Of a stretch of DNA of 64,000 nt, positions 1-8,984 are shown one piece after another. A model generated the notes under the pieces. The model was not told where the DNA came from. It made no database searches and saw nothing but the letters and a program-made list of their open reading frames with translations. The position numbers and the translations under genes were made by a program. Position 1 is the stretch's first letter. Every line of letters starts with the position of its first letter. Source of the DNA: JBBQSN01 sp963825505 (GTDB lineage: Bacteria > Actinomycetota > Actinomycetes > Actinomycetales > CAWJMD01); contig CAWGTL010000012.1 of assembly GCA_963825505.1 (NCBI GenBank), positions 62,001 through 126,000 of the forward strand, written 5' to 3'.

Positions 1-622
<622 letters not shown>

Positions 623-665
623 GGTAGGCCCCGCGGCCCCTCCGACTCGTCCGGCCCGTCCGGCC

Positions 666-754
666 CGTTGGCCTCGTGAACGTGGCGATCACCACGCTCA
701 CTAGGCGTGCGTGCCTCGCGAGGTGGTCGTTGGCCTAGTGCACTGGGCCAACGA
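666..754. repeat. Cluster of inverted repeats between convergent genes
   Basis: The gap between gltA and the convergent lytic-transglycosylase-like gene is packed with dyads. The largest is a 28-base near-palindrome at 727-754 (arms TCGTTGGCCTAGTG and CACTGGGCCAACGA) with one T/G mismatch. The motif CGTTGGCCTMGTG also occurs directly repeated at 666-678, and its inverted core CACTAGGC lies at 699-706. A further stem, CGTGG/CCACG, sits at 681-696 and a perfect 10-base palindrome CCTCGCGAGG at 714-723. It may act as a bidirectional terminator or be a dispersed palindromic repeat. Confidence 0.6.
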
Positions 755-761
755 ACTGCGG

Positions 762-1673
762 TCAGTCGGCGGCGGCCGCCACGGTGATGCTCACGGTCGA
801 ACCGGCGGCGTCGGGGTCCTCGGTCCAGCCCGGCTCGGCGCCGGTGCGGTCCCACACCTGCGTGCCCACCTGCACCCGAACGACGTCGTACTGGTCGGCG
901 CTCGCGACGGCCCAGTGCGCGGCGGCCCAGGCCCGGCGCCGACCGGCCGCGTCGTCCGCAGCGGGTGCGGCGATCGTCGCCGGGTCGTCGGTGCCGGCCC
1001 AGGTGAGACCGCCGAGCTGGGCCTCGAGGGCGGCGCGGACCTCGCCCGCGCGGGCTGCCGGGTCGGCCACCTCGTCGGCGCCGCGCAGCCGGCAGCCGAG
1101 CGAGGCCTGCGAGTAGCCCGTGAGCGCCGAGGCGAAGGCCCGGCCCTCGGGCTCGTGGTCGGCGTACGCCTCGGGGAAGCCGGAGCGCTGCACGGCCTGC
1201 GCGGCGGCGGTGATCTCCATCTCCTCGTAGCCCTCGATCCTCGCCAGGGCGTCGTAGAAGGCGTTGGTGGCGTAGACCGGGTCCATCACCTGGGCCTGCG
1301 TGCCCCAGCCCTGCGAGGGCCGCTGCTGGAACAGGCCGAGCGAGTCGCGGTCGCCGTAGTCGATGTTGCGCAGCTTCGACTCCTGGATCGCCGTGGCGAT
1401 CGCGATGGTCGCGGCCCGGGCGGGCATCTCGCGCTGCACGGCGATCGCGGTGATGAGGGCGGCGTTGGCGGCCTGGTCGGGATCCAGCTCGTACCCGGTG
1501 CCGTCGACGCTGGCCACGCAGCTCTCGCGCAGCGGCGGCACGTACCGGTTGGCGAACAGCGCCTGCCCGATGGCCGCACCCGAGGCGATCAGCACGCCCA
1601 CGACGAGCAGCGCGAGGCCCCGACGGCGCCAGGCCGCGGCACGTGTACGCGGTGCGCTCCCCGGAGGCGCCAC
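762..1673 (-). CDS. Membrane-anchored lytic-transglycosylase-like protein
   Basis: A 303-residue protein with a basic N-terminus and one membrane helix (about residues 19-41), followed by an extracytoplasmic domain. The stretch ATAIQESKLRNIDYG with E98, then DSLGLFQQRPSQGWG, resembles the catalytic-Glu region and the GLFQ motif of lysozyme/lytic-transglycosylase folds. Related actinobacterial proteins are often mislabelled 'heavy metal transporter'. By inference it binds or cleaves cell-wall peptidoglycan, but activity cannot be judged from sequence. It lies immediately downstream of dapD on the same strand with a 1-base gap, so it is probably co-transcribed with it, which fits diaminopimelate being a peptidoglycan building block. 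Confidence 0.7.
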   Translation of the reverse strand: MAPPGSAPRTRAAAWRRRGLALLVVGVLIASGAAIGQALFANRYVPPLRESCVASVDGTGYELDPDQAANAALITAIAVQREMPARAATIAIATAIQESKLRNIDYGDRDSLGLFQQRPSQGWGTQAQVMDPVYATNAFYDALARIEGYEEMEITAAAQAVQRSGFPEAYADHEPEGRAFASALTGYSQASLGCRLRGADEVADPAARAGEVRAALEAQLGGLTWAGTDDPATIAAPAADDAAGRRRAWAAAHWAVASADQYDVVRVQVGTQVWDRTGAEPGWTEDPDAAGSTVSITVAAAAD

Positions 1674-1674
1674 G

Positions 1675-2631
1675 TCAGTTCGCGTGCAGCGCGGTGTTCA
1701 GCTCCACGGCGCCCGACGTGCCGGTGCGGGCCAGCACCTCGACGGCACCGGTGCGCGAGTTGCGGCGGAACAGCAGGCCGCTGCGGCCGGAGAGCTCGCC
1801 GGCCTTGACCACGGCTGCCTCCTCGCCACCCACGACGGTCACCTTGGTGCCGGCCGTGACGTAGAGGCCGGCCTCCACGACGCAGTCGTCGCCGAGGCTG
1901 ATGCCGATGCCGGCGTTGGCGCCGAGCAGGCACCCGCGCCCGATGCCGATCCGCTCCTTGCCGCCGCCCGACAGCGTGCCCATGATCGAGGCGCCGCCGC
2001 CGACGTCGGAGCCGTCGCCGACCACCACCCCCGCCGAGACGCGTCCCTCGACCATCGCGGTGCCGAGCGTCCCGGCGTTGAAGTTGACGAAGCCCTCGTG
2101 CATCACGGTGGTGCCCTCCGCCAGGTGGGCGCCGAGGCGCACGCGGTCGGCGTCGGCGATCCGCACGCCGGCCGGCAGCACGTAGTCGGTCATCCGCGGG
2201 AACTTGTCGACGCCGTGCACCTGGACCGGTCCGAGGGCGCGCAGCCGCAGCCGGGTCTGCTCGAAACCCTCGACCGCGCAGGGGCCCACGCTGGTCCAGA
2301 CCACGTTGCTGAGGGCGCCGAACACGCCGTCGAGGTTGATCGAGTTGGGCTGCACGAGGCGGTGGGAGAGCAGGTGCAGCCGCAGGTAGGCGTCGCTCGC
2401 ACCGGCGGGCGGGGCGTCGAGGTCGACCTGCACGAGCCGCACCTCGGTGCGCACGCCGCGCGCGGCGTCGTCGCCCGCGAGGGCCTCGAGCTCCGCCGGG
2501 GCGGGGGCGTCGGCGGGCGCCGCACCCAGGGCGGGGGACGGGAACCAGGTGTCCAGGACGGTGTCGTCGGGCGTCACGGTCGCGAGGCCGTGGCCCCAGG
2601 CAGCACGGGAGGCGGAACGGGAGTCGGACAT
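1675..2631 (-). CDS. dapD: 2,3,4,5-tetrahydropyridine-2,6-dicarboxylate N-succinyltransferase
   Basis: DapD succinylates tetrahydrodipicolinate in the succinylase branch of lysine/diaminopimelate synthesis. The 318-residue product has the actinobacterial N-terminal domain (QPNSINLDGVFGALSNVVWT, then KFPRMTDYV) and a left-handed beta-helix C-terminus with hexapeptide-type repeats (HEGFVNFNAGTLG, MVEGRVSAGVVVGDGSDVGG, LLGANAGIGISLGDDCVVEAG). The ATG at 2631 gives MSDSRSAS and the expected length; the frame stays open upstream only because it runs antisense to dapE. It is divergent from dapE with a 51-base gap, an arrangement also found in Mycobacterium (Rv1201c/Rv1202). Confidence 0.93.
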   Translation of the reverse strand: MSDSRSASRAAWGHGLATVTPDDTVLDTWFPSPALGAAPADAPAPAELEALAGDDAARGVRTEVRLVQVDLDAPPAGASDAYLRLHLLSHRLVQPNSINLDGVFGALSNVVWTSVGPCAVEGFEQTRLRLRALGPVQVHGVDKFPRMTDYVLPAGVRIADADRVRLGAHLAEGTTVMHEGFVNFNAGTLGTAMVEGRVSAGVVVGDGSDVGGGASIMGTLSGGGKERIGIGRGCLLGANAGIGISLGDDCVVEAGLYVTAGTKVTVVGGEEAAVVKAGELSGRSGLLFRRNSRTGAVEVLARTGTSGAVELNTALHAN

Positions 2632-2682
2632 GGTGCCAGGGTAGTAGGCGGTGCCGACGCCTCCGTGCCCCCGTAGGGTCGC

Positions 2683-3819
2683 GTGGTGACCTCTGCCGCC
2701 CCGCCGCACGCGACCCTCGACCTGGCCGGAGACGTCGTCCGGCTCACCCGCGACCTGTGCGACATCGAGTCGGTGAGCGGCGACGAGCGCACGATCGCCG
2801 ACGCCGTCGAGCAGGCGCTGCGGGCCCACGACCACCTCGAGGTGCTGCGCGACGGCGACGCCGTGGTGGCCCGCACCCACCTCGGCCGCGCCGACCGCGT
2901 GGTGGTGGCCGGCCACCTCGACACCGTCCCGCTGCGCCACCCGGAGCCGAACCTGCCCACCTGGGTGGAGGGCGAGGACCGGCGCGACCAGGGCGGCGCC
3001 GACGAGCGCGTCCTGTTCGGACGCGGCACCGCGGACATGAAGTCCGGTGTGGCCGTGCAGCTCTCGGTGGCGGCCACCGTCACCGAGCCGGTGCACGACG
3101 TCACCTGGGTGTTCTACGACAACGAGGAGGTCGAGTCCTCGCTCAACGGGCTCGGCCGGATCGCGCACCACCACCCGGACTGGCTGGACGGTTCGTTCGC
3201 GATCCTCTGCGAGCCGTCCGAGGGGACGGTCGAGGGCGGCTGCAACGGCACCCTGCGGGTCGAGGTGCTCGTCCCCGGCGTGCGAGCGCACTCCGCCCGC
3301 GCCTGGACCGGCGTCAACGCCGTGCACGCGGCGGGAGAGGTGCTCTCGCGGTTGCGCGCGTACGAGCCGGCCGAGGTCGAGGTCGACGGGCTGGTCTACC
3401 GGGAGTGCCTCAACGCCGTCGGCATCCGCGGCGGCGTGGCCGGCAACGTCATCCCGGACGAGTGCGTCGTCACCGTCAACTACCGGTTCGCCCCGGCGCG
3501 CTCGGTGGCGCAGGCCGAGCAGCACGTCCGCGACCTGTTCGAGGGGTTCGAGGTCACCGTCACCGACGCCGCCGCCGGTGCGCGTCCCGGCCTGGACCAC
3601 CCCGCGGCCGCCGCTTTCGTCGCGGCCGTCGGCGGCGAGCCGAAGCCCAAGTACGGGTGGACCGACGTCGCCCGGTTCAGCGAGATGGGCGTCCCCGCAG
3701 TCAACTTCGGCCCCGCGGACCCCTCGCTGTCGCACACCGACGACGAGCACTGCCCCGCCGCGTCGATCACCAGGTGCCGCGACGTGCTCGCCGCGTGGTT
3801 GGGTGGCAGGCATGAGTGA
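2683..3819 (+). CDS. dapE: Succinyl-diaminopimelate desuccinylase
   Basis: DapE is the zinc-dependent M20-family amidohydrolase that releases succinate from N-succinyl-LL-diaminopimelate, two steps after DapD. The M20 metal-site motifs are present in order: GHLDTVP, RGTADMKSGV (bridging Asp), DNEEVESS (catalytic Glu pair), ILCEPSEGTVEGGCNG and a C-terminal SHTDDEHC His. The length of 378 residues is normal. Start codons GTG 2683 and GTG 2686 are adjacent and both plausible. It sits divergent to dapD, and the next gene begins 8 bases before its stop, suggesting coupled translation. Confidence 0.93.
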   Translation: MVTSAAPPHATLDLAGDVVRLTRDLCDIESVSGDERTIADAVEQALRAHDHLEVLRDGDAVVARTHLGRADRVVVAGHLDTVPLRHPEPNLPTWVEGEDRRDQGGADERVLFGRGTADMKSGVAVQLSVAATVTEPVHDVTWVFYDNEEVESSLNGLGRIAHHHPDWLDGSFAILCEPSEGTVEGGCNGTLRVEVLVPGVRAHSARAWTGVNAVHAAGEVLSRLRAYEPAEVEVDGLVYRECLNAVGIRGGVAGNVIPDECVVTVNYRFAPARSVAQAEQHVRDLFEGFEVTVTDAAAGARPGLDHPAAAAFVAAVGGEPKPKYGWTDVARFSEMGVPAVNFGPADPSLSHTDDEHCPAASITRCRDVLAAWLGGRHE

Positions 3820-4570
3820 GGCCGAGATCCCGCCCGCCGGAGCGGGCCAGCACGAGCACCGACGCGGGCCGGTGACGCTGCGCGGTGGCGAGATGACCGG
3901 TGAGACGACCGACCAGCACCTGCTCGACAGCCGCGGCCCGGCCGACTGGGTGCACACCGACCCGTGGCGGGTGCTCCGGATCCAGAGCGAGTTCGTGGAG
4001 GGCTTCGGCGCGCTGGCCGAGCTGGGGCCGGCCGTCAGCGTGTTCGGCTCGGCCCGCACGCCGCGCGACCACCCCGACTACGCGCTCGGCGTCGAGGTGG
4101 GACGCCTGCTGGCCGAGGCCGGTCTGGCGGTGATCACCGGCGGCGGGCCCGGCGCCATGGAGGCCGCGAACCGCGGTGCTCGCGAGGCCGGCGGGGTGTC
4201 CGTCGGTCTCGGCATCGAGCTGCCGTTCGAGCAGGGGATGAACGAGTTCGTCGACCTCGGCGTCGACTTCCGGTACTTCTTCGCGCGCAAGACGATGTTC
4301 GTGAAGTACGCGCAGGGGTTCGTCGTCCTGCCCGGCGGCTTCGGCACCTTCGACGAGCTGTTCGAGGCGCTGACCCTGGTGCAGACCCGCAAGGTGACCT
4401 CCTTCCCGATCGTGCTGGTGGGCACGGCCTACTGGGCCGGGCTGCTCGACTGGCTGCGCTCGACCGTGCAGGGCAGGGGGGCGATCGGGCCGCACGACGT
4501 CGACCTGCTGCGGCTCACCGACGACCCCGGCGAGGCCGTCCGCTGGATGCAGGAGGGCTCGAGCACGTAG
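3812..4570 (+). CDS. TIGR00730/LOG-family protein (longer paralog)
   Basis: A 252-residue Rossmann-like protein of the LOG/lysine-decarboxylase-like family. GGGPGAMEAANRGA (nucleotide phosphate loop), FARKTMFVKYA and PGGFGTFDELFE (family signature with catalytic Glu) are all visible. LOG enzymes hydrolyse cytokinin or other nucleoside 5'-monophosphates to base plus ribose 5-phosphate; the true substrate in actinobacteria is uncertain. It has an N-terminal extension of about 60 residues that the shorter paralog at 4972 lacks. The ATG at 3812 overlaps the dapE stop by 8 bases, a typical coupled arrangement. Confidence 0.85.
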   Translation: MSEAEIPPAGAGQHEHRRGPVTLRGGEMTGETTDQHLLDSRGPADWVHTDPWRVLRIQSEFVEGFGALAELGPAVSVFGSARTPRDHPDYALGVEVGRLLAEAGLAVITGGGPGAMEAANRGAREAGGVSVGLGIELPFEQGMNEFVDLGVDFRYFFARKTMFVKYAQGFVVLPGGFGTFDELFEALTLVQTRKVTSFPIVLVGTAYWAGLLDWLRSTVQGRGAIGPHDVDLLRLTDDPGEAVRWMQEGSST

Positions 4571-4602
4571 ACGTCGGGGGCGGCGCGGCGCACAATCGAC
4601 GC

Positions 4603-4923
4603 ATGTCCGTGCGCCCGGCTCCCGAGAACGGCGGTGTCGTGCTGGGCCGCGACCGGCCCGGCAGAGCGCTGCGGGTGTCGTCGCACCCCGAGCTCGGCCG
4701 GGTCGTCCTGAGCCTGTGGGACGGCGCGCGGTGCATCGGCACGCTGCGGGTGGCGCCCTCCGACGTCCCCGACATGGTCCGCGCCCTCACCGGTGCCGCG
4801 GTCGCGGCGGCCGGCTCCGACTTCGTGCCGGACGAGGCCGAGCCCGGGCCGGGCTCCCACCTCACCGCCGTGCCCTTCCCGCGTCCGGCCCCGCGCACCT
4901 CGCCGTTCGAACCGCCTGCCTGA
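4603..4923 (+). CDS. Small conserved hypothetical protein
   Basis: A 106-residue cytoplasmic protein without signal peptide or membrane helix. The core (RALRVSSHPELGRVVLSLWDG, then CIGTLRVAPSDVPDMVRAL) looks like a small beta-strand plus helix unit, and the C-terminus is proline-rich and probably disordered. I do not recognise a named domain. The ATG at 4603 is preceded by a 32-base gap after the first LOG gene, so it probably belongs to the same transcript, which continues into the second LOG gene. Confidence 0.65.
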   Translation: MSVRPAPENGGVVLGRDRPGRALRVSSHPELGRVVLSLWDGARCIGTLRVAPSDVPDMVRALTGAAVAAAGSDFVPDEAEPGPGSHLTAVPFPRPAPRTSPFEPPA

Positions 4924-4971
4924 CAGCGCCTCGCCGCCGGCGGCCCGGCGGCCCGCTGGCAGGATGGCGGC

Positions 4972-5556
4972 GTGGCCGCCGTCTGCGTGTTCTGCTCCAG
5001 CTCGCTGATGATCGACCCCCAGCACGTCGCGCTCGCGGCCGACCTCGGACGCCTCATCGCCGCCCGCGGCCACACCCTGGTCTCCGGCGGCGGCCGGATC
5101 TCGATGATGGGCGCGGTCGCGCGGGCCGCGCGCGAGGGCGGCGCGCACACCCTCGGCGTCATCCCGCAGGGCCTGGTGGGCCTCGAGGTGGCCGACGACG
5201 ACGCCGACGAGCTCGTCGTCACCCCGGGCATGCGCGAGCGCAAGGCCCTGATGGACGAGCGGGCGGACGCGTTCGTCGTGCTGCCCGGCGGTCTCGGCAC
5301 GCTGGAGGAGCTGCTCGAGGTGTGGGTGGCGCGCTCGCTCGGCATGCACGACAAGCCGATCGTGGTCTGCGACCCCACCGGGCTGCTCGACCCGCTCGAG
5401 ACGATGGTCGACCACCTGGAGGACGCGGGGTTCGTCCGTCGCTCCGCCCGTGACGCGCTGCAGTGGGCCCGCTCGCCGGAGCAGGCGCTCGACCTGGTCG
5501 AGACCCACCTCGGCCGCGAGCCGCACCTGCGTCCCGGTGCCGAGGGGGTCGAGTGA
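4972..5556 (+). CDS. LOG-family nucleoside 5'-monophosphate phosphoribohydrolase (Rv1205-like)
   Basis: A 194-residue compact LOG enzyme, predicted to cleave N6-modified AMP (cytokinin-type) nucleotides or related nucleotides. It shows VFCSSS at the N-terminus, SGGGRISMMGAVA, the catalytic Arg region GMRERKALMDERADAF and the signature PGGLGTLEELLEVW. This is the canonical bacterial LOG architecture and the positional equivalent of mycobacterial Rv1205. The GTG at 4972 gives the usual N-terminus; an upstream ATG at 4964 is in another frame. The stop overlaps the next GTG start (GTGA). Confidence 0.88.
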   Translation: MAAVCVFCSSSLMIDPQHVALAADLGRLIAARGHTLVSGGGRISMMGAVARAAREGGAHTLGVIPQGLVGLEVADDDADELVVTPGMRERKALMDERADAFVVLPGGLGTLEELLEVWVARSLGMHDKPIVVCDPTGLLDPLETMVDHLEDAGFVRRSARDALQWARSPEQALDLVETHLGREPHLRPGAEGVE

Positions 5557-6257
5557 CCGGCGCGGTGCTGCCCGTCGCGCTCGTGCCGGCGGCGCCGCTG
5601 CTGCTGCCCGGGCTGACCGGGCTCGCCGACCCGGTGCCGGGGCTGCGCGCCGCGGTCGACGCCGTCGTCCGCGACCTGGTGGCGACCGGGCCGGACGAGG
5701 TGGTGGTGCTGGCCGAGGCCGCGCCCGCGGGTGACCACGAGGTGGGCCCCGAGCTCGGGCTGCACCGGTGGGCCGTGGGGGCCGGCACCGTGTCCCGGGC
5801 CGGCGGGGCCGACGTCCCGCTGCCGTTCGCCGTGGCGAGCGTGCTGCTCGACTCCGCCCGGTGGCGGGGCCGCCGCCGGTTCGTCGCCGTGGCCCCCGGC
5901 ACGCCGGCGGACGAGGCCGCTCGCGCGGGCGCCGCCACGCGGCGCGGAGCGGGGACGGGCTACCTCGTGCTGGCCGAGGGGACCGCCTGCCGCACCGAGA
6001 AGGCCCCCGGCCACCTCGACCCTCGGGCGGCGGACTTCGACGACGCGCTGCTCGCCGCGGCGCGCGACGACCTCGACGCCGTCCTCGGCCTGGACCCGGC
6101 GCTCGCGACCGAGCTCTGGGTGCACGGCCTGGCCGCGTGGCAGGCGCTCGCGGGCGCGCTGGGTCCGGGCTCCGCGCTCGACCTGCGGTGGACCGGCGAC
6201 CCGTTCGGCGTCCTCTACGTGGTGGCCGGCGCGCACCTGCGCCCTGCGGACGGCTGA
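5553..6257 (+). CDS. Class III extradiol dioxygenase-like hypothetical protein
   Basis: A 234-residue alanine-rich protein that starts VTGAVLPVALVPAAPLLLPGL. It resembles the conserved actinobacterial proteins annotated as class III extradiol dioxygenase subunit B-like (the Rv2728c type), whose function is unknown. GDHEVGPELG, TACRTEKAPGHLDPRA and WTGDPFGVLYVVA are the more ordered patches. No complete metal site could be confirmed by eye. The GTG start at 5553 overlaps the LOG stop, so it is translationally coupled to the phosphoribohydrolase. Confidence 0.6.
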   Translation: MTGAVLPVALVPAAPLLLPGLTGLADPVPGLRAAVDAVVRDLVATGPDEVVVLAEAAPAGDHEVGPELGLHRWAVGAGTVSRAGGADVPLPFAVASVLLDSARWRGRRRFVAVAPGTPADEAARAGAATRRGAGTGYLVLAEGTACRTEKAPGHLDPRAADFDDALLAAARDDLDAVLGLDPALATELWVHGLAAWQALAGALGPGSALDLRWTGDPFGVLYVVAGAHLRPADG

Positions 6258-6354
6258 CCTCGCCCCGCCGGGGAGCCGCACCCACGCGACCGGGCACCAC
6301 CTCCCGGGCCGGCACCGCCTCGCACGACGCCCGCCCGCCTGCCAGGCTCCTCGG

Positions 6355-7693
6355 GTGACCGTCCTGCAGCGACTGCGTGAGCGCTTCTGGTTCGTGCCCG
6401 CCGTCCTGTGCGTGCTCGCCGCCGCGCTCGCCGAGGTGCTGGTGGCGGTCGACCAGCACCTCGACGAGACGGCGGTGCCCGACTGGCTCGGGGTGGTGGT
6501 CTACCGGGTCGGCGAGAGCGGCAGCCGGGACCTGCTCGGAGCCATCGCGACCTCGAGCCTCGCCGTCGCCGGGACCACCTTCTCCATCACGATGGCGGTC
6601 CTGGCGTTGACCGCGTCGAGCTACGGTCCGCGCCTGGTCCGCAACTTCATGACCGACCGGGCCAACCAGACGGTGCTCGGGGTGTTCGTCGCCACCTTCC
6701 TGTACAGCCTGCTGGTGCTGCGGTCGATCCGGGTGCTCGCTGACGCGGGGTCCGAGCCGTTCGTCCCGCACGTCGCGGTCAACGTGGCCGTCCTGCTCGC
6801 CGTGCTGGACGTCGGCGTCCTGGTCTACTTCATCCACCACATCAGCGACTCGATCCAGGTGTCCACGATGGCGGGCCGTGTGCGCGCCGAGCTGATCGAG
6901 ACGGTGGACCGGCTGTACCCCGCTCAGGTGGGCCGGGCGGCGCACCACCCGGGCGACGACCCGGATCCCGCCGACCCTGTGGCCGGGGAGGGGGTGCTGG
7001 CCGAGCGGTCCGGGTACGTGCTGGCCGCTCGACGGTGACGCCGTGCTGCAGGCCGCCGACAGCCACGACGTGGTCGTGGCCCTCGAGGTGCGCCCGGGGG
7101 AGCACGTGCTGTCCGGTGACCGGCTGCTGACCGTGCACGGGCCGGGTCCCGCGGACGACGAGCTGCTCGGGTCGCTCCGCTCGGCCGTGCAGATCGGGAG
7201 CGCCCGGACGCCGGTGCAGGATCTCGATCTCGCCGTGCAGCAGCTCACCGAGATGGCCGTCCGCGCGCTGTCCCCGGGGACGAACGACCCGTACACGGCG
7301 ATCAACGCGCTCGACGACCTGACCGTCGGACTGGTGCACCTCGTCGGTCGTGACCGACCGTCGAGGTGGCGACGGGGCGCCGACGGCCGGGCCCGGGTGC
7401 ACGCGCCGTCGTTCGACCGGGTGCGGGCCGTCGTGTCGGTCCTGGAGGCGGTGCGGTGGTACGCGACCGGCGCACCTGGGGTCGTCCGCCGTGCCGTGGA
7501 GCTCGCCCGGCGGGTCGGGGCCGCCACCACCGACGTCGACGTCCACGCCGCGCTGCGTCGCGAGCTGGCGCTCCTGCTCGAGGCGTTCGCGTCCGCGGGG
7601 CACACCGGGCACGACGTCCGGGTGCTCACCCGCGCCGTCGAGGGGGCGCTCCCGGCGCCCCGGGTCGAGGGCGGCGAGCGGCAGGAGCGCTAG
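6355..7693 (+). CDS. DUF2254 membrane protein (one frameshift)
   Basis: A predicted inner-membrane protein of the DUF2254 family, function unknown. The first part has an N-terminal helix pair (WFVPAVLCVLAAALAEVLVA), then ATSSLAVAGTTFSITMAVL and the helices around VLGVFVATFLYSLLVL and VNVAVLLAVLDVGVLVYFI. The second part carries the family's soluble C-terminal domain (HDVVVALEVRPGEHVLSGD; SPGTNDPYTAINALD). The frames meet at 7024-7030: GCCGCTCGACGG should read Ala-Val-Asp-Gly if one base is removed, so there is a +1 insertion. The GTG at 6355 is the chosen start. Without correction the frame ends at 7038 and a second segment runs 7043-7693. Confidence 0.8.
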
Positions 7694-7705
7694 GGTCCGT
7701 GGTCG

Positions 7706-8596
7706 CTACGCCAGGCCCCGCACCGTCAGCGCCGGCGGCCGGTCGCCGGCGATGACCGACACCATGTCGAGCACCTGCCGGGTCTCGGCCACCTCGTGCA
7801 CGCGGAACACCATGGCGCCGTGCCACGCGCTGATCGCGGTGGTGGCCAGCGTCCCGACCAGGCGCTCGGTGAGGGGACGTCCGAGCGCCTCGCCCACGAA
7901 GTCCTTGTTGGACAACGAGACCAGCACCGGCCAGCCCGTGGCCACCATCTCGTCCAGCCGTCGGGTGACCTCGAGCGAGTGCCAGCTGTTCTTGCCGAAG
8001 TCGTGCGCGGGGTCGATCACCACCCGGGTGGGGTCCACCCCCTCGGCCACGGCGGTGCGGGCGAGCGTGGTGGTGCGGGCCAGCACGTCGGCCACGACGT
8101 CGTCGTAGCCGATCCGGTGCGGCCGGGTGCGGGGCACCGCGCCGCCGGCGTGGGCGCAGACGATCCCGGTGCCGAACTCGGCGGCCACCCGGGCGACCCC
8201 CGGGTCGGCGCCGCCCCAGGTGTCGTTGAGCAGGTCGGCGCCGGCCTCGCAGACCGCCCGGGCGACCGGCTCGCGGTAGGTGTCGACGCTGATCACCAGG
8301 TCGGGGTAGCGGTCGCGGACGGTGGCGACGAACGGTGCGGTGCGGTCGATCTCCTCGGCCACGCTCACCTCGTGCCCGGGAGCGGCCTTGACCCCGCCGA
8401 CGTCGAGCACGTCGGCGCCCTGCTCGACCACGAGGTCCACCCGGTCGAGCGCGGCCTGCTCGGCGAAGGTGGCGCCTCGGTCGTAGAACGAGTCCGGTGT
8501 GCGGTTGACGATCGCCATCACCAGCCGCCGGTGCCGTCCGTACTCGTGGCGGCCGAGCCGCAGGGGCGCGAGCGGGTCGGGCACGGGCTCGGGCAC
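7706..8596 (-). CDS. folP2: FolP2-type dihydropteroate-synthase homolog
   Basis: A 296-residue TIM-barrel protein of the dihydropteroate synthase family. It has MAIVNRTPDSFYDRG in place of the canonical NVTPDSFSDGG and DVGGVKAAPG in place of the usual DxGGESTRPG, exactly the pattern of mycobacterial FolP2 (Rv1207), a paralog that lacks measurable DHPS activity. VISVDTYR, LLNDTWGG and VVIDPAHDFGKN mark other barrel strands. The GTG at 8596 is the only sensible start before the divergent gene at 8614. Its position between LOG and the DivIVA-like gene matches Rv1205-Rv1209. Role inferred: a pterin-binding paralog, not the main folate enzyme. Confidence 0.85.
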   Translation of the reverse strand: MPEPVPDPLAPLRLGRHEYGRHRRLVMAIVNRTPDSFYDRGATFAEQAALDRVDLVVEQGADVLDVGGVKAAPGHEVSVAEEIDRTAPFVATVRDRYPDLVISVDTYREPVARAVCEAGADLLNDTWGGADPGVARVAAEFGTGIVCAHAGGAVPRTRPHRIGYDDVVADVLARTTTLARTAVAEGVDPTRVVIDPAHDFGKNSWHSLEVTRRLDEMVATGWPVLVSLSNKDFVGEALGRPLTERLVGTLATTAISAWHGAMVFRVHEVAETRQVLDMVSVIAGDRPPALTVRGLA

Positions 8597-8613
8597 CTCG
8601 CCAGCATGGCACG

Positions 8614-8979
8614 ATGCCTCGCGTGGACCTGATCCTGCTCCTGGTGGCCGTGCTGCTGGTCGGCGTCGTCGCCGCCGTGGCGGTCGGCCGGGTGCGCGGC
8701 GGGCTGGACGAGCCGGTGCGTTCGCGCCGCGACAACGCGCTGCCGGCAGGTCGGCTGGGGGAGGGCGATCTCGCCCACGCGCGGTTCTCGGTGGGCCTGC
8801 GGGGCTACCGGATGGACGAGGTCGACGCGGCGCTCGACCGCGTCCAGGCCGAGCTGCGCGAGCGCGACGCCGAGGTGGCGGCCCTGCGCGGCGCGCTGGC
8901 CGAGCAGGCACCGCAGCCTCGGCCGGACCCCGTCGCCGCCGAGGAGAGCCCCGACGCCGGCTTCGGGCCCGGCCGCTGA
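8614..8979 (+). CDS. DivIVA-domain membrane protein (Rv1209-like)
   Basis: A 121-residue protein with one N-terminal membrane helix (LILLLVAVLLVGVVAAVAV, about residues 6-25) and a short DivIVA-type segment, ARFSVGLRGYRMDEVDAALD, followed by a coiled coil (RVQAELRERDAEVAALRGAL) and a disordered Pro/Ala tail. The FxxxxRGYxxxEVDxxL pattern is the DivIVA signature. Small membrane-anchored forms like this sit next to folP2 and tag in actinobacteria. Pole or septum targeting is an inference. ATG 8614 is close to the divergent folP2 start, so both promoters must lie within a few bases or inside the genes. Confidence 0.78.
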   Translation: MPRVDLILLLVAVLLVGVVAAVAVGRVRGGLDEPVRSRRDNALPAGRLGEGDLAHARFSVGLRGYRMDEVDAALDRVQAELRERDAEVAALRGALAEQAPQPRPDPVAAEESPDAGFGPGR

Positions 8980-8984
8980 CCCCC

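Noticed and set aside
1363..2676. Plus-strand frame of 437 codons over the lytic-transglycosylase-like and dapD genes.
   Set aside because: It is antisense to DapD with its clear hexapeptide repeats and has no recognisable protein features.
4429..7629. A 1066-codon minus-strand frame across the LOG and DUF2254 genes.
   Set aside because: Arg/Pro/Ser-rich shadow without domain features; the plus strand carries recognisable proteins throughout.
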